Positions 7,959-16,683 of a DNA stretch of 42,497 nt are shown here, in pieces. The notes beneath the pieces were generated by a model that saw only the letters and a list, made by a program, of their open reading frames with translations, ran no database searches and was not told the DNA's origin. This stretch comes from CAMCFD01 sp965661355 (GTDB taxonomy: Bacteria > Pseudomonadota > Alphaproteobacteria > Rickettsiales > UBA1997): the NCBI GenBank assembly GCA_965661355.1, contig CBFIDI010000006.1:1-42497 (forward strand), read 5' to 3'. A program made the translations under genes and the position numbers. Positions within the stretch are counted from its first letter, which is position 1; every line of letters begins with the position of its first letter.

Positions 7959-8990
7959 CTAGACTAATTCTTTGTTTTTAATCTTCAAAAGGTCATCTAT
8001 ATTTTCAGGCGGCCAATCTGGTAATTTCATACCAAATGTCAATCCCATATTTTTTAGATTATCCTTTAATTCATTCAATGATTTTCTACCAAAATTAGCA
8101 GTTTTTAACATTTCAGATTCAGTTTTTGTAACCAAATCACCAACATAGATAATATTTTCATTTTTAAGGCAATTATATGATCTAACCGAAAGTTCAAGCT
8201 CGTCAATAGTTTTTAAAAGATTTTTATTAAATCGCGGCGAATCTTCATCATCATCTTCCTCAGCAGCATCAATCTCAGAAGTATCAAAATTTACAAAGAT
8301 TTCAAGCTGTTCTTGTAAAATCTTGGCGGCAACTGCCAAGGCGTCTCTAGGGCTTATTGAGCCATTGGTTTCAATTTCCATTACTAATTTATCATAATCA
8401 GTAATTTGACCTACACGAGCATTTTCAACTTTATAAGCAACTTTTTTAACAGGAGAAAACAAAGCATCAATTGCAATCGTACCAACTTCTTGATCATTTT
8501 TCTTATTTTGATCAGCGGTCACATAACCTTTGCCCGACTCAACATTTAATTGCATGTTAATATTTGCGCCTTCAGAAAGTGTGCAGATAAGAAGATCTTT
8601 GTTAGCAATTTCTACACCAGCTGGCACTTCAATAGATCCAGCATAAACTGGCCCAGCTTTATTAGCAGAAAGTTTTAATGTGCAAGAACTGGCTTCATCT
8701 TTTGTAATTGCCAAAGATTTGATATTCATAATAATATCAACAACATCTTCCTTAACGCCATCAATTGTACTATATTCGTGAAGAGCATTGTCAATTTTAA
8801 TAGAACTAACAGCAAAGCCAGTTAAAGAGGAAAGCAACACTCTTCTAAGAGCGTTTCCTAAAGTGTTACCAAAGCCTCTTTCAAAAGCTTCCATAACTAT
8901 CACTAACTTCTTAATATCATCATAACCTTCTTTCGCTATCACTGAAGAAGGCTTGGTAAGATTGTGCCAATTCTCTTTTAAAATTGTCAT
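7959..8990 (-). CDS. rpoA: DNA-directed RNA polymerase subunit alpha
   Basis: RpoA nucleates assembly of RNA polymerase through its N-terminal domain and contacts promoter UP elements and activators through its C-terminal domain. The N-terminal domain shows FERGFGNTLGNALRRVLLSSL (about residues 38–58) and the dimer-forming region. An acidic linker (AAEEDDDEDSP, about residues 242–252) leads to the C-terminal domain with ELELSVRSYNCLKNENI and FGRKSLNELKDNL, which carry the family's DNA-binding helices. The length of 343 is typical of alphaproteobacteria. rpsD, found before rpoA in gammaproteobacteria, is absent, as is normal for this class. The stop is TAG. Confidence 0.97.
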   Translation of the reverse strand: MTILKENWHNLTKPSSVIAKEGYDDIKKLVIVMEAFERGFGNTLGNALRRVLLSSLTGFAVSSIKIDNALHEYSTIDGVKEDVVDIIMNIKSLAITKDEASSCTLKLSANKAGPVYAGSIEVPAGVEIANKDLLICTLSEGANINMQLNVESGKGYVTADQNKKNDQEVGTIAIDALFSPVKKVAYKVENARVGQITDYDKLVMEIETNGSISPRDALAVAAKILQEQLEIFVNFDTSEIDAAEEDDDEDSPRFNKNLLKTIDELELSVRSYNCLKNENIIYVGDLVTKTESEMLKTANFGRKSLNELKDNLKNMGLTFGMKLPDWPPENIDDLLKIKNKELV

Positions 8991-9084
8991 AATTTGTCTA
9001 ATTTTAGGAATTTGTTAAAATTTATTTTCTTAGAATAAAAACTAAGAAAATGCTAAATAGCTTTCTAAAAAAGCTGAAAAACTT

Positions 9085-9474
9085 TTAAACTCTTCTTCTT
9101 TTAGAAGGTCTGCATCCATTATGTGGATGGTAAGTTTTGTCTTTTATTACCGTTGCATTCAAACCAGAAGACTGAATCGCCCTAAGCGAAGCCTCACGAC
9201 CAACACCAGGGCCAACAACCTCAATACTAACAGTTGCAAGGCCAAAGTTTTTTGCAGCCTCTATTGCGCTTTGCGTCGCGACTTGCGCAGCGTAAGGTGT
9301 AGCTTTTCTAGAACCTTTAAAGCCGTGTTTACCAGCAGAAGACCAACATAATACATTACCCTGCAAATCACAAATAGTAATAATTGTGTTATTAAAACTT
9401 GCATAAACGTGGATTACGCCAGTTGAGATATTTCTTTTCTTTTTGTTTGTTTTTTTACTGCTATATTTTGCCAT
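9085..9474 (-). CDS. rpsK: 30S ribosomal protein S11
   Basis: S11 is part of the 30S platform near the mRNA exit. GVIHVYASFNNTIITICD, WSSAGKHGFKGSRKATPYAA and the C-terminal DKTYHPHNGCRPSKRRRV are diagnostic. Its 129 residues are typical. It lies 11 bp after rpsM and 94 bp before rpoA in the alpha operon. Confidence 0.97.
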   Translation of the reverse strand: MAKYSSKKTNKKKRNISTGVIHVYASFNNTIITICDLQGNVLCWSSAGKHGFKGSRKATPYAAQVATQSAIEAAKNFGLATVSIEVVGPGVGREASLRAIQSSGLNATVIKDKTYHPHNGCRPSKRRRV

Positions 9475-9485
9475 GATTGATCTAA

Positions 9486-9866
9486 TTATTTAGTTGCTTT
9501 TTTCTTGCCAGCAATTGCAACAGACTTGCCCTTGCGAGTTCTGGCGTTAGTAGATGTTCTTTGACCGCGAACAGGAAGTTTTTTAACATGTCTAATTCCG
9601 CGATAACAGCCAATATCAGTTAGTCTTTTTATATTAGCCTTAGTTTGCCTTCTTAAGTCACCCTCTAAGGTAGAATAATTTTGTTCAAGATAAGCTCTAA
9701 CTTCCGCCAACTTACCTTCTTTCATTTCGTGAGTTCTTATCTTAGAATCAATTTTCAAATCGGCACAAATTTTTTCAGCAATTGAATTACCAATTCCGTA
9801 AATATAAGTTAACGAAATAACAAATCTTTTTTCTTTTGGGATATTAACCCCTGCAATTCTAGCCAT
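9486..9866 (-). CDS. rpsM: 30S ribosomal protein S13
   Basis: S13 is in the 30S head and contacts the P-site tRNA and the 50S bridge. MARIAGVNIPKEKRFVISLT, YIYGIG, YRGIRHVKKLPVRGQRTSTN and the basic tail RKGKSVAIAGKKKATK identify it. It is the first gene of the alpha operon segment, with 142 bp upstream containing a 12-bp stem-loop (9912–9944) that may be a leader control element. Confidence 0.97.
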   Translation of the reverse strand: MARIAGVNIPKEKRFVISLTYIYGIGNSIAEKICADLKIDSKIRTHEMKEGKLAEVRAYLEQNYSTLEGDLRRQTKANIKRLTDIGCYRGIRHVKKLPVRGQRTSTNARTRKGKSVAIAGKKKATK

Positions 9867-9911
9867 ATTTATAATTTATTTTATTTTTTAATAAATATCA
9901 ATAAATAACCA

Positions 9912-9944
9912 AGAATCTCCTTTTGTAACTTTAAAGGAAATTCT
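9912..9944 (-). promoter_or_regulatory. Stem-loop in the rpsM leader
   Basis: AGAATCTCCTTT (9912–9923) and AAAGGAAATTCT (9933–9944) form a 12-bp stem with one G·U-type mismatch and a 9-nt loop, about 46 nt upstream of the rpsM ATG on the minus strand. On that strand the 3' arm contains AAAGGAG, so a Shine-Dalgarno-like sequence is paired. No U-tract follows, so it is not an ordinary terminator. Confidence 0.45.
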
Positions 9945-10008
9945 TTATATATTTAATAATTTAATCTTAAAGTAGCCATATTCATCAATATAAAGTTTTC
10001 AACCAAAA

Positions 10009-10683
10009 CTAAACTACTCTTTTATTAGTAGCCTCAATTAACTCTTCGGTTAAAATGACACTAGATTTTACAGCATTAAATGAAAAAATCAAGTCTTTTT
10101 TTTCATAAAATTCAATTAATTTCGCTGTCTTCTCATGATAAATCTCTAATCTGTTCTTTACAGTACCCTCATTATCGTCATCTCTTTGATAAAATTCTTG
10201 CGATTCACATTCGTCGCAAAAATAATTATCTAACAATTTCTTCTTTGGCTCTTTGAAATATTTATTGTAAATCTGCCCGCAATTCTTACAAAAGAATCTT
10301 CCTGATATTCTTTTAATAACTTCTTCGTCAGATATTTCAAAATTTAAAACTAAATTTAGCCTTTTATCTATTTCAAGAAGTGATTCATCAAGCATTATGC
10401 CTTGCTCTTTATTTCTTGGAAATCCATCTAAAATAAAACCTTTATCACAATCACTTTGACTTATTCTATTTCTTACGATTTCTAACACAACCTGATCTGG
10501 CACTAATTGACCAGAATCCATAAAAGATTTTGCCTTTCTTCCAATTTGCGTCTGTTCTTTGACTTCATTTCTAAGGGCGTCACCAGTAGAAATTGCTGGA
10601 ATTTTCAGCTTTATCGATAACTTTTCGGCTTGCGTACCTTTTCCAGAACCCGGAGGACCTAATAAAACTAGATTTTTTGACAT
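10009..10683 (-). CDS. adk: Adenylate kinase, zinc-finger LID form
   Basis: Adk interconverts ATP + AMP and 2 ADP in the cytoplasm. The P-loop is GPPGSGKGT (residues 9–17), the AMP-binding part has STGDALRNE and GFILDGFPRN, and the LID domain (about 125–165) carries four Cys in two CxxC pairs (C132/C135 and C156/C159), the metal-binding arrangement of long-form enzymes. The length of 224 is somewhat longer than many. It lies between secY and rpsM, its usual alphaproteobacterial place, 37 bp after secY. Confidence 0.96.
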   Translation of the reverse strand: MSKNLVLLGPPGSGKGTQAEKLSIKLKIPAISTGDALRNEVKEQTQIGRKAKSFMDSGQLVPDQVVLEIVRNRISQSDCDKGFILDGFPRNKEQGIMLDESLLEIDKRLNLVLNFEISDEEVIKRISGRFFCKNCGQIYNKYFKEPKKKLLDNYFCDECESQEFYQRDDDNEGTVKNRLEIYHEKTAKLIEFYEKKDLIFSFNAVKSSVILTEELIEATNKRVV

Positions 10684-10720
10684 AAATAATTAAATATTTT
10701 GGCTTTTGAGATATATTTCA

Positions 10721-11998
10721 TTATCTTATTTTCATTCTTCTTCTCTTGGGCTTATCCGAACCATATTTTGAAGAAAATAAATGAGACTGAATTTGATTCA
10801 CCAAGTCTAAAACAACATTGACCATAATTAAAATTCCGGTTCCACCAGTTGCAAGTGGAATTGAATATTTAGTAATAAAGAATTCTGGCGTAATACATAT
10901 TACTATAAGATAAATCGCCCCTATTAGTGTTAGCCTTTTAACAACCTCATCAAGATATTTTGCCGTAGCGTTACCAGGCCTTATACCCAAAATAAAACAG
11001 TTACTTTTCTTTAAATTATTAGAAACTTCTTCACTGTTAAAAACTATTGAAGAGTAAAAATACGAGAAAAATAAGATTAAAAGCGCAAATAATGTTAAAT
11101 AAATAGAACCCCCTCTAGCCAAAGAAGTGGCCAAGAAATTATCACTTTCAAAGCCGCCAAACTGAGTTAAAGCCGCCGGAAATGTTAAAACCGAGCTTGC
11201 AAAGATTGGTGGAATTACACCTGAAATATTAATTTTTAATGGTAAAAATGATGAATCTTGCATACCTGATGACTTCATCAAAGACGCATTTGGATATTGA
11301 ATTTTAATTTTACGATATGTTTTTTCAATAAAACAAATCAGCATAAAAAATCCTATCATCACCGCAAAAAATAACAACAAACCAAACCAAGTATAAACTC
11401 CGGTTTTAGTTAAATCGAACATTTGCGCTACGGTTGATGGCAAAGAAGAAACAATTCCAACAAATATAATTAAAGAAATTCCGTTTCCAATACCCGAGGC
11501 GGTAATTCTTTCGCCAAACCACATCAACATCACCGTCCCACCAACAAGGCTTACACAAGTTGTGTATAAAAATATTGGCGAGTCCGAGGTAAAAACATTA
11601 CCTTGAGCACTTGACAATGCATAATAAACACCTAATGACTGGAAAAAAGCCAATATAATTGTTAAATATCGTGTATATTGATTAATTTTAGAGCGACCAT
11701 ATTCACCGTCTTTTTTGAGATCTCCAAGGCCTTTATACATCGAAGTTAAAAGCTGCATAATAATTGAAGCTGTAATGTAAGGCATGATATTTAAAGCAAA
11801 AATACTCATTCTTTCAAGGGCCCCGCCTGAAAATAAGTTGACCATTCCAAAGAAATTAGCTTTTTCGCTTGAAAAAAAATCTTTTAGAATTTCAATATTT
11901 ACACCGGGAATAGGAACGAATGTTCCGAAGCGATAGATGAGCAATATTCCTATGGTGAATAGAATTTTTCTTTTTAAATCTGAATTACTTCCGGACAC
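10721..11998 (-). CDS. secY: Protein translocase subunit SecY
   Basis: SecY is the channel of the SecYEG translocon in the inner membrane. YRFGTFVPIPGVN near the N terminus, the plug-region FSGGALERMSIFALNIMPYITASIIMQLL, and later ISGVIPPIFASSVLTFP and ILGIRPGNATAKYLDEVVKRLT are diagnostic, with about ten hydrophobic segments. The start is GTG at 11998, since an in-frame stop lies a few codons upstream. The cytoplasmic N terminus is therefore about ten residues shorter than in E. coli. The 210-bp gap from rplO holds a likely promoter, so secY–adk can be expressed separately from the upstream ribosomal genes. Confidence 0.96.
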   Translation of the reverse strand: MSGSNSDLKRKILFTIGILLIYRFGTFVPIPGVNIEILKDFFSSEKANFFGMVNLFSGGALERMSIFALNIMPYITASIIMQLLTSMYKGLGDLKKDGEYGRSKINQYTRYLTIILAFFQSLGVYYALSSAQGNVFTSDSPIFLYTTCVSLVGGTVMLMWFGERITASGIGNGISLIIFVGIVSSLPSTVAQMFDLTKTGVYTWFGLLLFFAVMIGFFMLICFIEKTYRKIKIQYPNASLMKSSGMQDSSFLPLKINISGVIPPIFASSVLTFPAALTQFGGFESDNFLATSLARGGSIYLTLFALLILFFSYFYSSIVFNSEEVSNNLKKSNCFILGIRPGNATAKYLDEVVKRLTLIGAIYLIVICITPEFFITKYSIPLATGGTGILIMVNVVLDLVNQIQSHLFSSKYGSDKPKRRRMKIR

Positions 11999-12142
11999 TT
12001 TGCTAAATTTTTATTTTAATTATCTTCATAAAAGCTAATTCTAATTAGAAATAATTTAAAGATTGTTACTCTTTAGCAATTTTATTTCCATTAGTAACTT
12101 TCCTGATATCTAGAATTTGTAATAAGTTTAGAGTTAAATCAG

Positions 12143-12171
12143 ATTATATAATATCTCCGATTAATATGTAA
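12143..12171 (-). promoter_or_regulatory. Sigma-70-like promoter of secY
   Basis: On the minus strand, -35 TTACAT (12166–12171), a 17-bp spacer and a consensus -10 TATAAT (12143–12148). The predicted start near 12136 gives a leader of about 140 nt before the GTG start. It lies in the largest gap inside the rpsJ–rplS cluster. Confidence 0.5.
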
Positions 12172-12208
12172 CTATACGACTATTATTTATAAACTTAAAA
12201 CTAAAGAT

Positions 12209-12640
12209 CTAAGCAAAAATTTGTGCTTTCTTAGAATATTTATCAACAATAATTTTTACTTTCACATTAACATCTTCATTTGACATGATGAGCTTAACTT
12301 GCGATTTTGAATTTTTTATAAGACCCAATTCTTGAAGCTTTTCTTTATCTAAATCTTTACCATCTTCAATTTTTTTAGCCGAAACAAGCCTTGCTATATC
12401 TTTTATATTAACAGTCTCTTTGTTATTTTTTAAAGGGTTAAAGCCTCTTTTAGGTAATCTCATAAAGATCGGGGTTTGCCCACCCTCAAAACCTTTTACA
12501 CTGTGGTGGCCCGTTCTTGATTTTTGACCCTTAACACCGCGACCCGAAGTTTTACCTTTACCACTACCAATACCTCTTCCTACTCTAGTTCGGCTTTGAG
12601 TTTTAATTTTTGGTAAATTATTTAAAATATTATCTGACAT
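12209..12640 (-). CDS. rplO: 50S ribosomal protein L15
   Basis: L15 is a late-assembly large-subunit protein that binds 23S rRNA. The glycine-rich basic N-terminal region RVGRGIGSGKGKTSGRGVKG and KGFEGGQTPIFMRLPKRGFN are the family hallmarks. Its 143 residues are typical. It follows rpmD by 21 bp. Confidence 0.96.
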   Translation of the reverse strand: MSDNILNNLPKIKTQSRTRVGRGIGSGKGKTSGRGVKGQKSRTGHHSVKGFEGGQTPIFMRLPKRGFNPLKNNKETVNIKDIARLVSAKKIEDGKDLDKEKLQELGLIKNSKSQVKLIMSNEDVNVKVKIIVDKYSKKAQIFA

Positions 12641-12661
12641 ATTTAGCTTAAATTTATATTT

Positions 12662-12862
12662 TTATGCTTCTTGAATTTGAATGACATGATTAACTTTTTT
12701 AACCATACCCAAAATATCCTGGTCACATTTCAAACTAGACTCAGAGCTAATTCCTCTAAGGCCTAGGCCTTTAAGGCAGCCTAATTGCTTCTTATCAAGA
12801 CCAGAGTTACTTTTAACTTGCTTGACTATGATATTTTTATTTAAGTAATCTGTGACTTTCAT
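12662..12862 (-). CDS. rpmD: 50S ribosomal protein L30
   Basis: L30 is a small large-subunit protein of the single-fold L30/L7 type. NIIVKQVKSNSGLDKKQLGCLKGLGLRGIS matches the family's 'vk.v.S.ig....q...l..LGL' pattern, and DILGMVKKVNHVIQI is the C-terminal strand. It has 66 residues, between rpsE and rplO as expected. Confidence 0.93.
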   Translation of the reverse strand: MKVTDYLNKNIIVKQVKSNSGLDKKQLGCLKGLGLRGISSESSLKCDQDILGMVKKVNHVIQIQEA

Positions 12863-12897
12863 TATTTTATAAAATTATTTGATTTTGATATCAATTT

Positions 12898-13470
12898 TTA
12901 TTTAATTTCCTCATCCTTTCTTTTTGTCTCTTTAGAGGTCAAACCTAAGGCGCTATTTCTCCTTTTTACAATTTCAGAAATATCTTTTCCTCTTTTTTCA
13001 GCAATTATTCTTGGCGAAGATAATCTTTTCAACGCGCAAAAAGTAGCAGCAACCATATTGTAAGGATTTGAAGTTCCTACCGATTTTGCTACAACGTCAT
13101 TAATTCCAGCGCATTCAAAAACTGCACGCATTGGTCCACCAGCAATAACACCTGTACCAGCCGGAGCGCTTCTAAGATAAACAATTGCAGAACAGAATTC
13201 TGCAGAGCTGTCATGGTGAAGAGTTCTAGCTTCTTTTAAAGGAATCTTTACCATTGATTTTTTTGCAACTTCAAAAGCTTTATTTTTAGCACTAGCAACT
13301 TCAACCGCATTACCCTTGCCAAAGCCAACCTTACCATTTTTATCTCCAACTACAACTAACGCAGAAAAAGATAGATTTTTACCACCTTTAACAGTTTTAG
13401 AGACTTTATTAATTGAAATTAATCTTTCGACTAAATCGCTTCCTGAATTATTTTTCGCTTGTTTTGACAT
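12898..13470 (-). CDS. rpsE: 30S ribosomal protein S5
   Basis: S5 lies at the mRNA entry channel and affects decoding accuracy. LVERLISINKVSKTVKGGKNLSFSALVVVGD and GFGKGNAVEVASAKNKAFEVA form the double-stranded-RNA-binding domain. GVIAGGPMRAVFECAGINDVVAKSVGTSNPYN is the second domain. At 190 residues it is slightly long, with a charged C-terminal end. No Shine-Dalgarno sequence precedes the ATG. Confidence 0.97.
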   Translation of the reverse strand: MSKQAKNNSGSDLVERLISINKVSKTVKGGKNLSFSALVVVGDKNGKVGFGKGNAVEVASAKNKAFEVAKKSMVKIPLKEARTLHHDSSAEFCSAIVYLRSAPAGTGVIAGGPMRAVFECAGINDVVAKSVGTSNPYNMVAATFCALKRLSSPRIIAEKRGKDISEIVKRRNSALGLTSKETKRKDEEIK

Positions 13471-13488
13471 TTAATTGTAAAAAATTTA

Positions 13489-13833
13489 TTAAAATTCTAA
13501 ACCACCTTCGCGGCAACCTTCGGCTAAAGCTTTAACTCTACCGTTATAATTATAAGCACCTTTATCGAAAACTACTTTAGTCGCACCAGTGCCGAGGCAT
13601 TTTTTAGCAAATTCTAGACCGACCGACTTCGCCTTTTCAACTCCAGTTGACTTCTTTCCGCTCGGTAACAATAATGTCGAGAAAGACGCAATAACATTTG
13701 CATCTTGATCAAGAAGCTGCGCATGCAGGTTCTTATTGGACCTAGTTACAATAACCCTTGGACGCAAGCCTTTATTATTTTTTGCGATATTTGAGCGAAC
13801 TCTAAATTTTCTTCTTTGATAACTATTAAGCAT
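13489..13833 (-). CDS. rplR: 50S ribosomal protein L18
   Basis: L18 binds 5S rRNA in the central protuberance. RPRVIVTRSNKNLHAQLLDQD, and VVFDKGAYNYNGRVKALAEGCREGGLEF at the C terminus, are diagnostic. It has 114 residues. It is 18 bp upstream of rpsE and 8 bp downstream of rplF. Confidence 0.96.
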   Translation of the reverse strand: MLNSYQRRKFRVRSNIAKNNKGLRPRVIVTRSNKNLHAQLLDQDANVIASFSTLLLPSGKKSTGVEKAKSVGLEFAKKCLGTGATKVVFDKGAYNYNGRVKALAEGCREGGLEF

Positions 13834-13841
13834 GATTTTTA

Positions 13842-14378
13842 TTATTTTTTCTTACCCTCTTTTCTCAAAATTTGCTGACCAGCAATTTTAACTCCCTTAC
13901 CTTTATAAGGCTCGGGCTTTCTAAAAGAGATAATTTCTGCCGCAACTTGACCAACTTGAACTTTGTTTGATCCTGATACTATTATAAGATTTGGCTTTTG
14001 AACTTCCACCTTAATATCTTCTGGTAAAGCATAGACAATTTCGTGACTATAACCAAAATCCATTACTAATAAACTCCCTTGAATTGCAGCTTTGTAACCA
14101 ACCCCATTAAATTCAAGAGTGGTTTTAAACCCATCAGTCATTCCGACAACAATATTATTGATGTTACTTCTATCCATTCCAACAAACATTGAAATTTTTG
14201 GCTGATTATTGTCAATTGCCGAAATCTTTATTTCTTTATCCTCAAAAGCAATTCTTACACCCTTAGAGACTTTATATTTATTTTTTATTTTACCAGAATC
14301 AAAAGAAACAACATTATCGTTAATTGATATTTTTATGTTATCTGGAACCTTGACTGGTAATTTTCCTACTCGAGACAT
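13842..14378 (-). CDS. rplF: 50S ribosomal protein L6
   Basis: L6 binds near the sarcin–ricin loop, where elongation factors dock. MSRVGKLPVKVPDNIKISI, FNGVGYKAAIQGSLLVMDFGYSHEI and the C-terminal signature EPYKGKGVKIAGQQILRKEGKKK identify it. Its 178 residues in two repeated domains are typical. Confidence 0.97.
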   Translation of the reverse strand: MSRVGKLPVKVPDNIKISINDNVVSFDSGKIKNKYKVSKGVRIAFEDKEIKISAIDNNQPKISMFVGMDRSNINNIVVGMTDGFKTTLEFNGVGYKAAIQGSLLVMDFGYSHEIVYALPEDIKVEVQKPNLIIVSGSNKVQVGQVAAEIISFRKPEPYKGKGVKIAGQQILRKEGKKK

Positions 14379-14397
14379 TTTTATTATTTAAGTTCAA

Positions 14398-14796
14398 TTA
14401 AAATATTGTAAGCAATATTTCTCCGCCAAGCTTTCTATCTCTGGCGTCTTGGTCAGTAATAACACCTCCAGAAGTTGAAATTAAAACAACTCCAAGACCA
14501 TTATTAGCAACTGGAATTTCGTTATATTTAGTATAGATCCTTCTTCCTGGCTTCGATACAGATTTGATATCACTTACAACTGGCTCGTCATTATGATATT
14601 TTAAATGAATTTTAAGGGTTTCAAATCCTTTTTCATTATTATTTTTACTGTAATTCAAAATGAACCCTTCATCTTTTAAGATTTTTAGGATATTTTCTCT
14701 TAGCTTAGAAACAGGAGACTCTATTGTATCTCTTCTAGCTAAATAGCCATTTCTTATTCTCGCTGTTAAATCTGAAACTGGATGGTTAAATGACAT
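14398..14796 (-). CDS. rpsH: 30S ribosomal protein S8
   Basis: S8 is a primary 16S rRNA binder in the central domain and in some bacteria represses the spc operon. The N-terminal DLTARIRNGYLARRDTIESPVSKLRE and the C-terminal VVLISTSGGVITDQDARDRKLGGEIL are diagnostic. It has 132 residues. Confidence 0.97.
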   Translation of the reverse strand: MSFNHPVSDLTARIRNGYLARRDTIESPVSKLRENILKILKDEGFILNYSKNNNEKGFETLKIHLKYHNDEPVVSDIKSVSKPGRRIYTKYNEIPVANNGLGVVLISTSGGVITDQDARDRKLGGEILLTIF

Positions 14797-14826
14797 TATT
14801 TATAAATCTAATATTTTGTTAGTAAT

Positions 14827-15132
14827 TTACCAGCTTGACTTAATCAAACCTGGAACTTGTCCCCACGATGCTAAATCTCTAAGAGCAATTCTTGACATAT
14901 TGAAATGCCTGAAATTTCCTCTAGGCCTTCCAGTAATAGCACACCTTCTTCTATAGCGATTTTTAGCGCCATTCCTAGGAAGCTCTGAAAGTTTTTTTTG
15001 AGCTTCCAACCTTTCTTGAAATTCAAGATTTGAGTTATTGGTAACCTCTTTAAGCTTTGATCTTTTTTCTTCTTGAAGCTTAATTAACTTAGCTCTCTTC
15101 TCATTTATTAAAATTGCTGACTTTTTTGCCAT
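14827..15132 (-). CDS. rpsN: 30S ribosomal protein S14, zinc-free form
   Basis: S14 belongs to the 30S head. PRNGAKNRYRRRCAITGRPRG and MSRIALRDLASWGQVPGLIKSSW are the family C-terminal motifs. At 101 residues, with no CxxC pairs, it is the long zinc-independent form typical of proteobacteria. Confidence 0.97.
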   Translation of the reverse strand: MAKKSAILINEKRAKLIKLQEEKRSKLKEVTNNSNLEFQERLEAQKKLSELPRNGAKNRYRRRCAITGRPRGNFRHFNMSRIALRDLASWGQVPGLIKSSW

Positions 15133-15153
15133 AATCTATTCTAATTTAATATT

Positions 15154-15690
15154 TTATTTAATTGGAAAATTTATCTTTTTTAGTAAAAATAAAGACTCTT
15201 CTTTAGTTTTAGAAGTAGTAGTTATGTTTATATTCATACCAAAGGTTTTTATAATATTATCAAGGTTAACCTCGAGAAATATTGAGTGATCTTTAATGCC
15301 AAAGCTATAATGGCCACTTTGATTAAAACCCTTGGAAGACAGGCCGCGAAAATCTCTAATTCTAGGCAAGGCAATATTGACCAATCGGTCAAGAAATTCA
15401 TACATTTTTTTGCCACGCAAAGTAACTTTACAGCCAATTGGCATTTCTTCCCTAAGTTTAAAAGTCGCAATTGACTTTTTAGCTTTAGTTAAGACTGCTT
15501 TTTGCCCCGCAATATTTGAAAGCTGCTCCTGTAAGTAAGAAAGAATTTTACCATCAGAATCGGTTGACTTAAGGCCAACATTCAAACTTACAGAAGTAAG
15601 TCTAGGTACAGCTAGGCTATTACCATATGAAAATTCTTTTTTCATATCAGCAATTGAATCTTTATATAGTTTTTCAGTTAATGTTTGCAT
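15154..15690 (-). CDS. rplE: 50S ribosomal protein L5
   Basis: L5 binds 5S rRNA and contacts P-site tRNA. VPRLTSVSLNVGL, KKSIATFKLREEMPIGCKVTLRGKKMYEFLDRLVNIALPRIRDFRG and YSFGIKDHSIFLEV are diagnostic. Its 178 residues are typical. The several other open frames across this gene are shadows. Confidence 0.97.
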   Translation of the reverse strand: MQTLTEKLYKDSIADMKKEFSYGNSLAVPRLTSVSLNVGLKSTDSDGKILSYLQEQLSNIAGQKAVLTKAKKSIATFKLREEMPIGCKVTLRGKKMYEFLDRLVNIALPRIRDFRGLSSKGFNQSGHYSFGIKDHSIFLEVNLDNIIKTFGMNINITTTSKTKEESLFLLKKINFPIK

Positions 15691-15710
15691 TTTTATCTTC
15701 TTTTAAACTC

Positions 15711-16022
15711 TTAAATTTTTTTATCAGATTTTTTAGAAATACGAGATTTTCTAGTGTAAGCCTTACCCTCGCCTTCTTCAGTTATGAATTTAATTTTAAC
15801 TGGCTTCCCATCTTCAACGTGCGAAATATTTGAAGAGTGAATTGGTCTTTCTACTTTCTCAATCTTTCCTGGCTCTTGCTGAGTTGGTTTCTTGTGAATT
15901 GTTTTAATATTCACACCTTCAACAACAACTTTTTGACCTTTAACTGAAATAATTTTTCCAGATTTGTTTTTATCGGCGCCAGCTATAACTAATATTTCGT
16001 CGCCTTTTTTAAATTTTTGCAT
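15711..16022 (-). CDS. rplX: 50S ribosomal protein L24
   Basis: L24 initiates assembly of the large subunit. The KOW motif appears at the N terminus as FKKGDEILVIAGADKNKSGKIISV, followed by VVEGVNIKTIHKKP and a basic C-terminal end. It has 103 residues. Confidence 0.96.
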   Translation of the reverse strand: MQKFKKGDEILVIAGADKNKSGKIISVKGQKVVVEGVNIKTIHKKPTQQEPGKIEKVERPIHSSNISHVEDGKPVKIKFITEEGEGKAYTRKSRISKKSDKKI

Positions 16023-16054
16023 TTTTTATTTTGACTTTTATTTAACCTCAATTC

Positions 16055-16423
16055 TTACAAAACTTCTGACGCTAATGAAGCAATTTTTAAGAAGTTTTTC
16101 TGTCTAATTTCACGCGAAACTGGTCCAAAAACACGAGTAGCCAAAGGATCTTTATCTTTGTCTATTAACACTATGGCATTATCATCAAATGTAACATAAC
16201 TACCATCGGGTCTAGTAATTTTACTTTTTGTTCTTACAATTACACCTTTTGTAACTTGACCTTTTTTGACTTTTGCACCTGGTATAACGCTAGTAATTGA
16301 AACAACAATAACATCACCAACACCAGTTATCATATGCTTACTACCACCTAAAACCTTTATACATCTAGCAGATTTTGCACCTGAATTGTCAGCAACCGCT
16401 AGTTTTGTTCCCATCTGAATCAT
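16055..16423 (-). CDS. rplN: 50S ribosomal protein L14
   Basis: L14 lies at the subunit interface and is the first gene of the spc-type segment. MIQMGTKLAVADNSGAKSARCIKVLGG, VKKGQVTKGVIVRTK and ATRVFGPVSREIRQKNFLKIASLASEVL are diagnostic. Its 122 residues are the exact family length. Confidence 0.98.
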   Translation of the reverse strand: MIQMGTKLAVADNSGAKSARCIKVLGGSKHMITGVGDVIVVSITSVIPGAKVKKGQVTKGVIVRTKSKITRPDGSYVTFDDNAIVLIDKDKDPLATRVFGPVSREIRQKNFLKIASLASEVL

Positions 16424-16467
16424 AATTTAAAATCAATGTGAGCTTAAAGCTCGTTTCTATTATTGAA

Positions 16468-16680
16468 TTAATTAGCAATAATCCATTTTTTTCTTTTTGA
16501 AACCGGTCTACAAGGAATAATTTCAACTTCTTGACCAGATACAACTGCCTTACCATTTGTATCAACTAAGTAATTTTTATGCCTAGTGATATATTTTCCA
16601 TATTTTGGATGCTTAACATATCTAGTGGCCTCGGCTTTAAATGTTTTACTATCTATTATGTTTAAAACTTTAACTTTCAT
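16468..16680 (-). CDS. rpsQ: 30S ribosomal protein S17
   Basis: S17 is an OB-fold protein binding the 5' domain of 16S rRNA. KTFKAEATRYVKHPKYGKYITRHKNYLVD and EIIPCRPVSKRKKWIIAN match the family. At 70 residues it is on the short side. It starts 3 bp after rpmC. Confidence 0.94.
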   Translation of the reverse strand: MKVKVLNIIDSKTFKAEATRYVKHPKYGKYITRHKNYLVDTNGKAVVSGQEVEIIPCRPVSKRKKWIIAN

Positions 16681-16683
16681 TGT

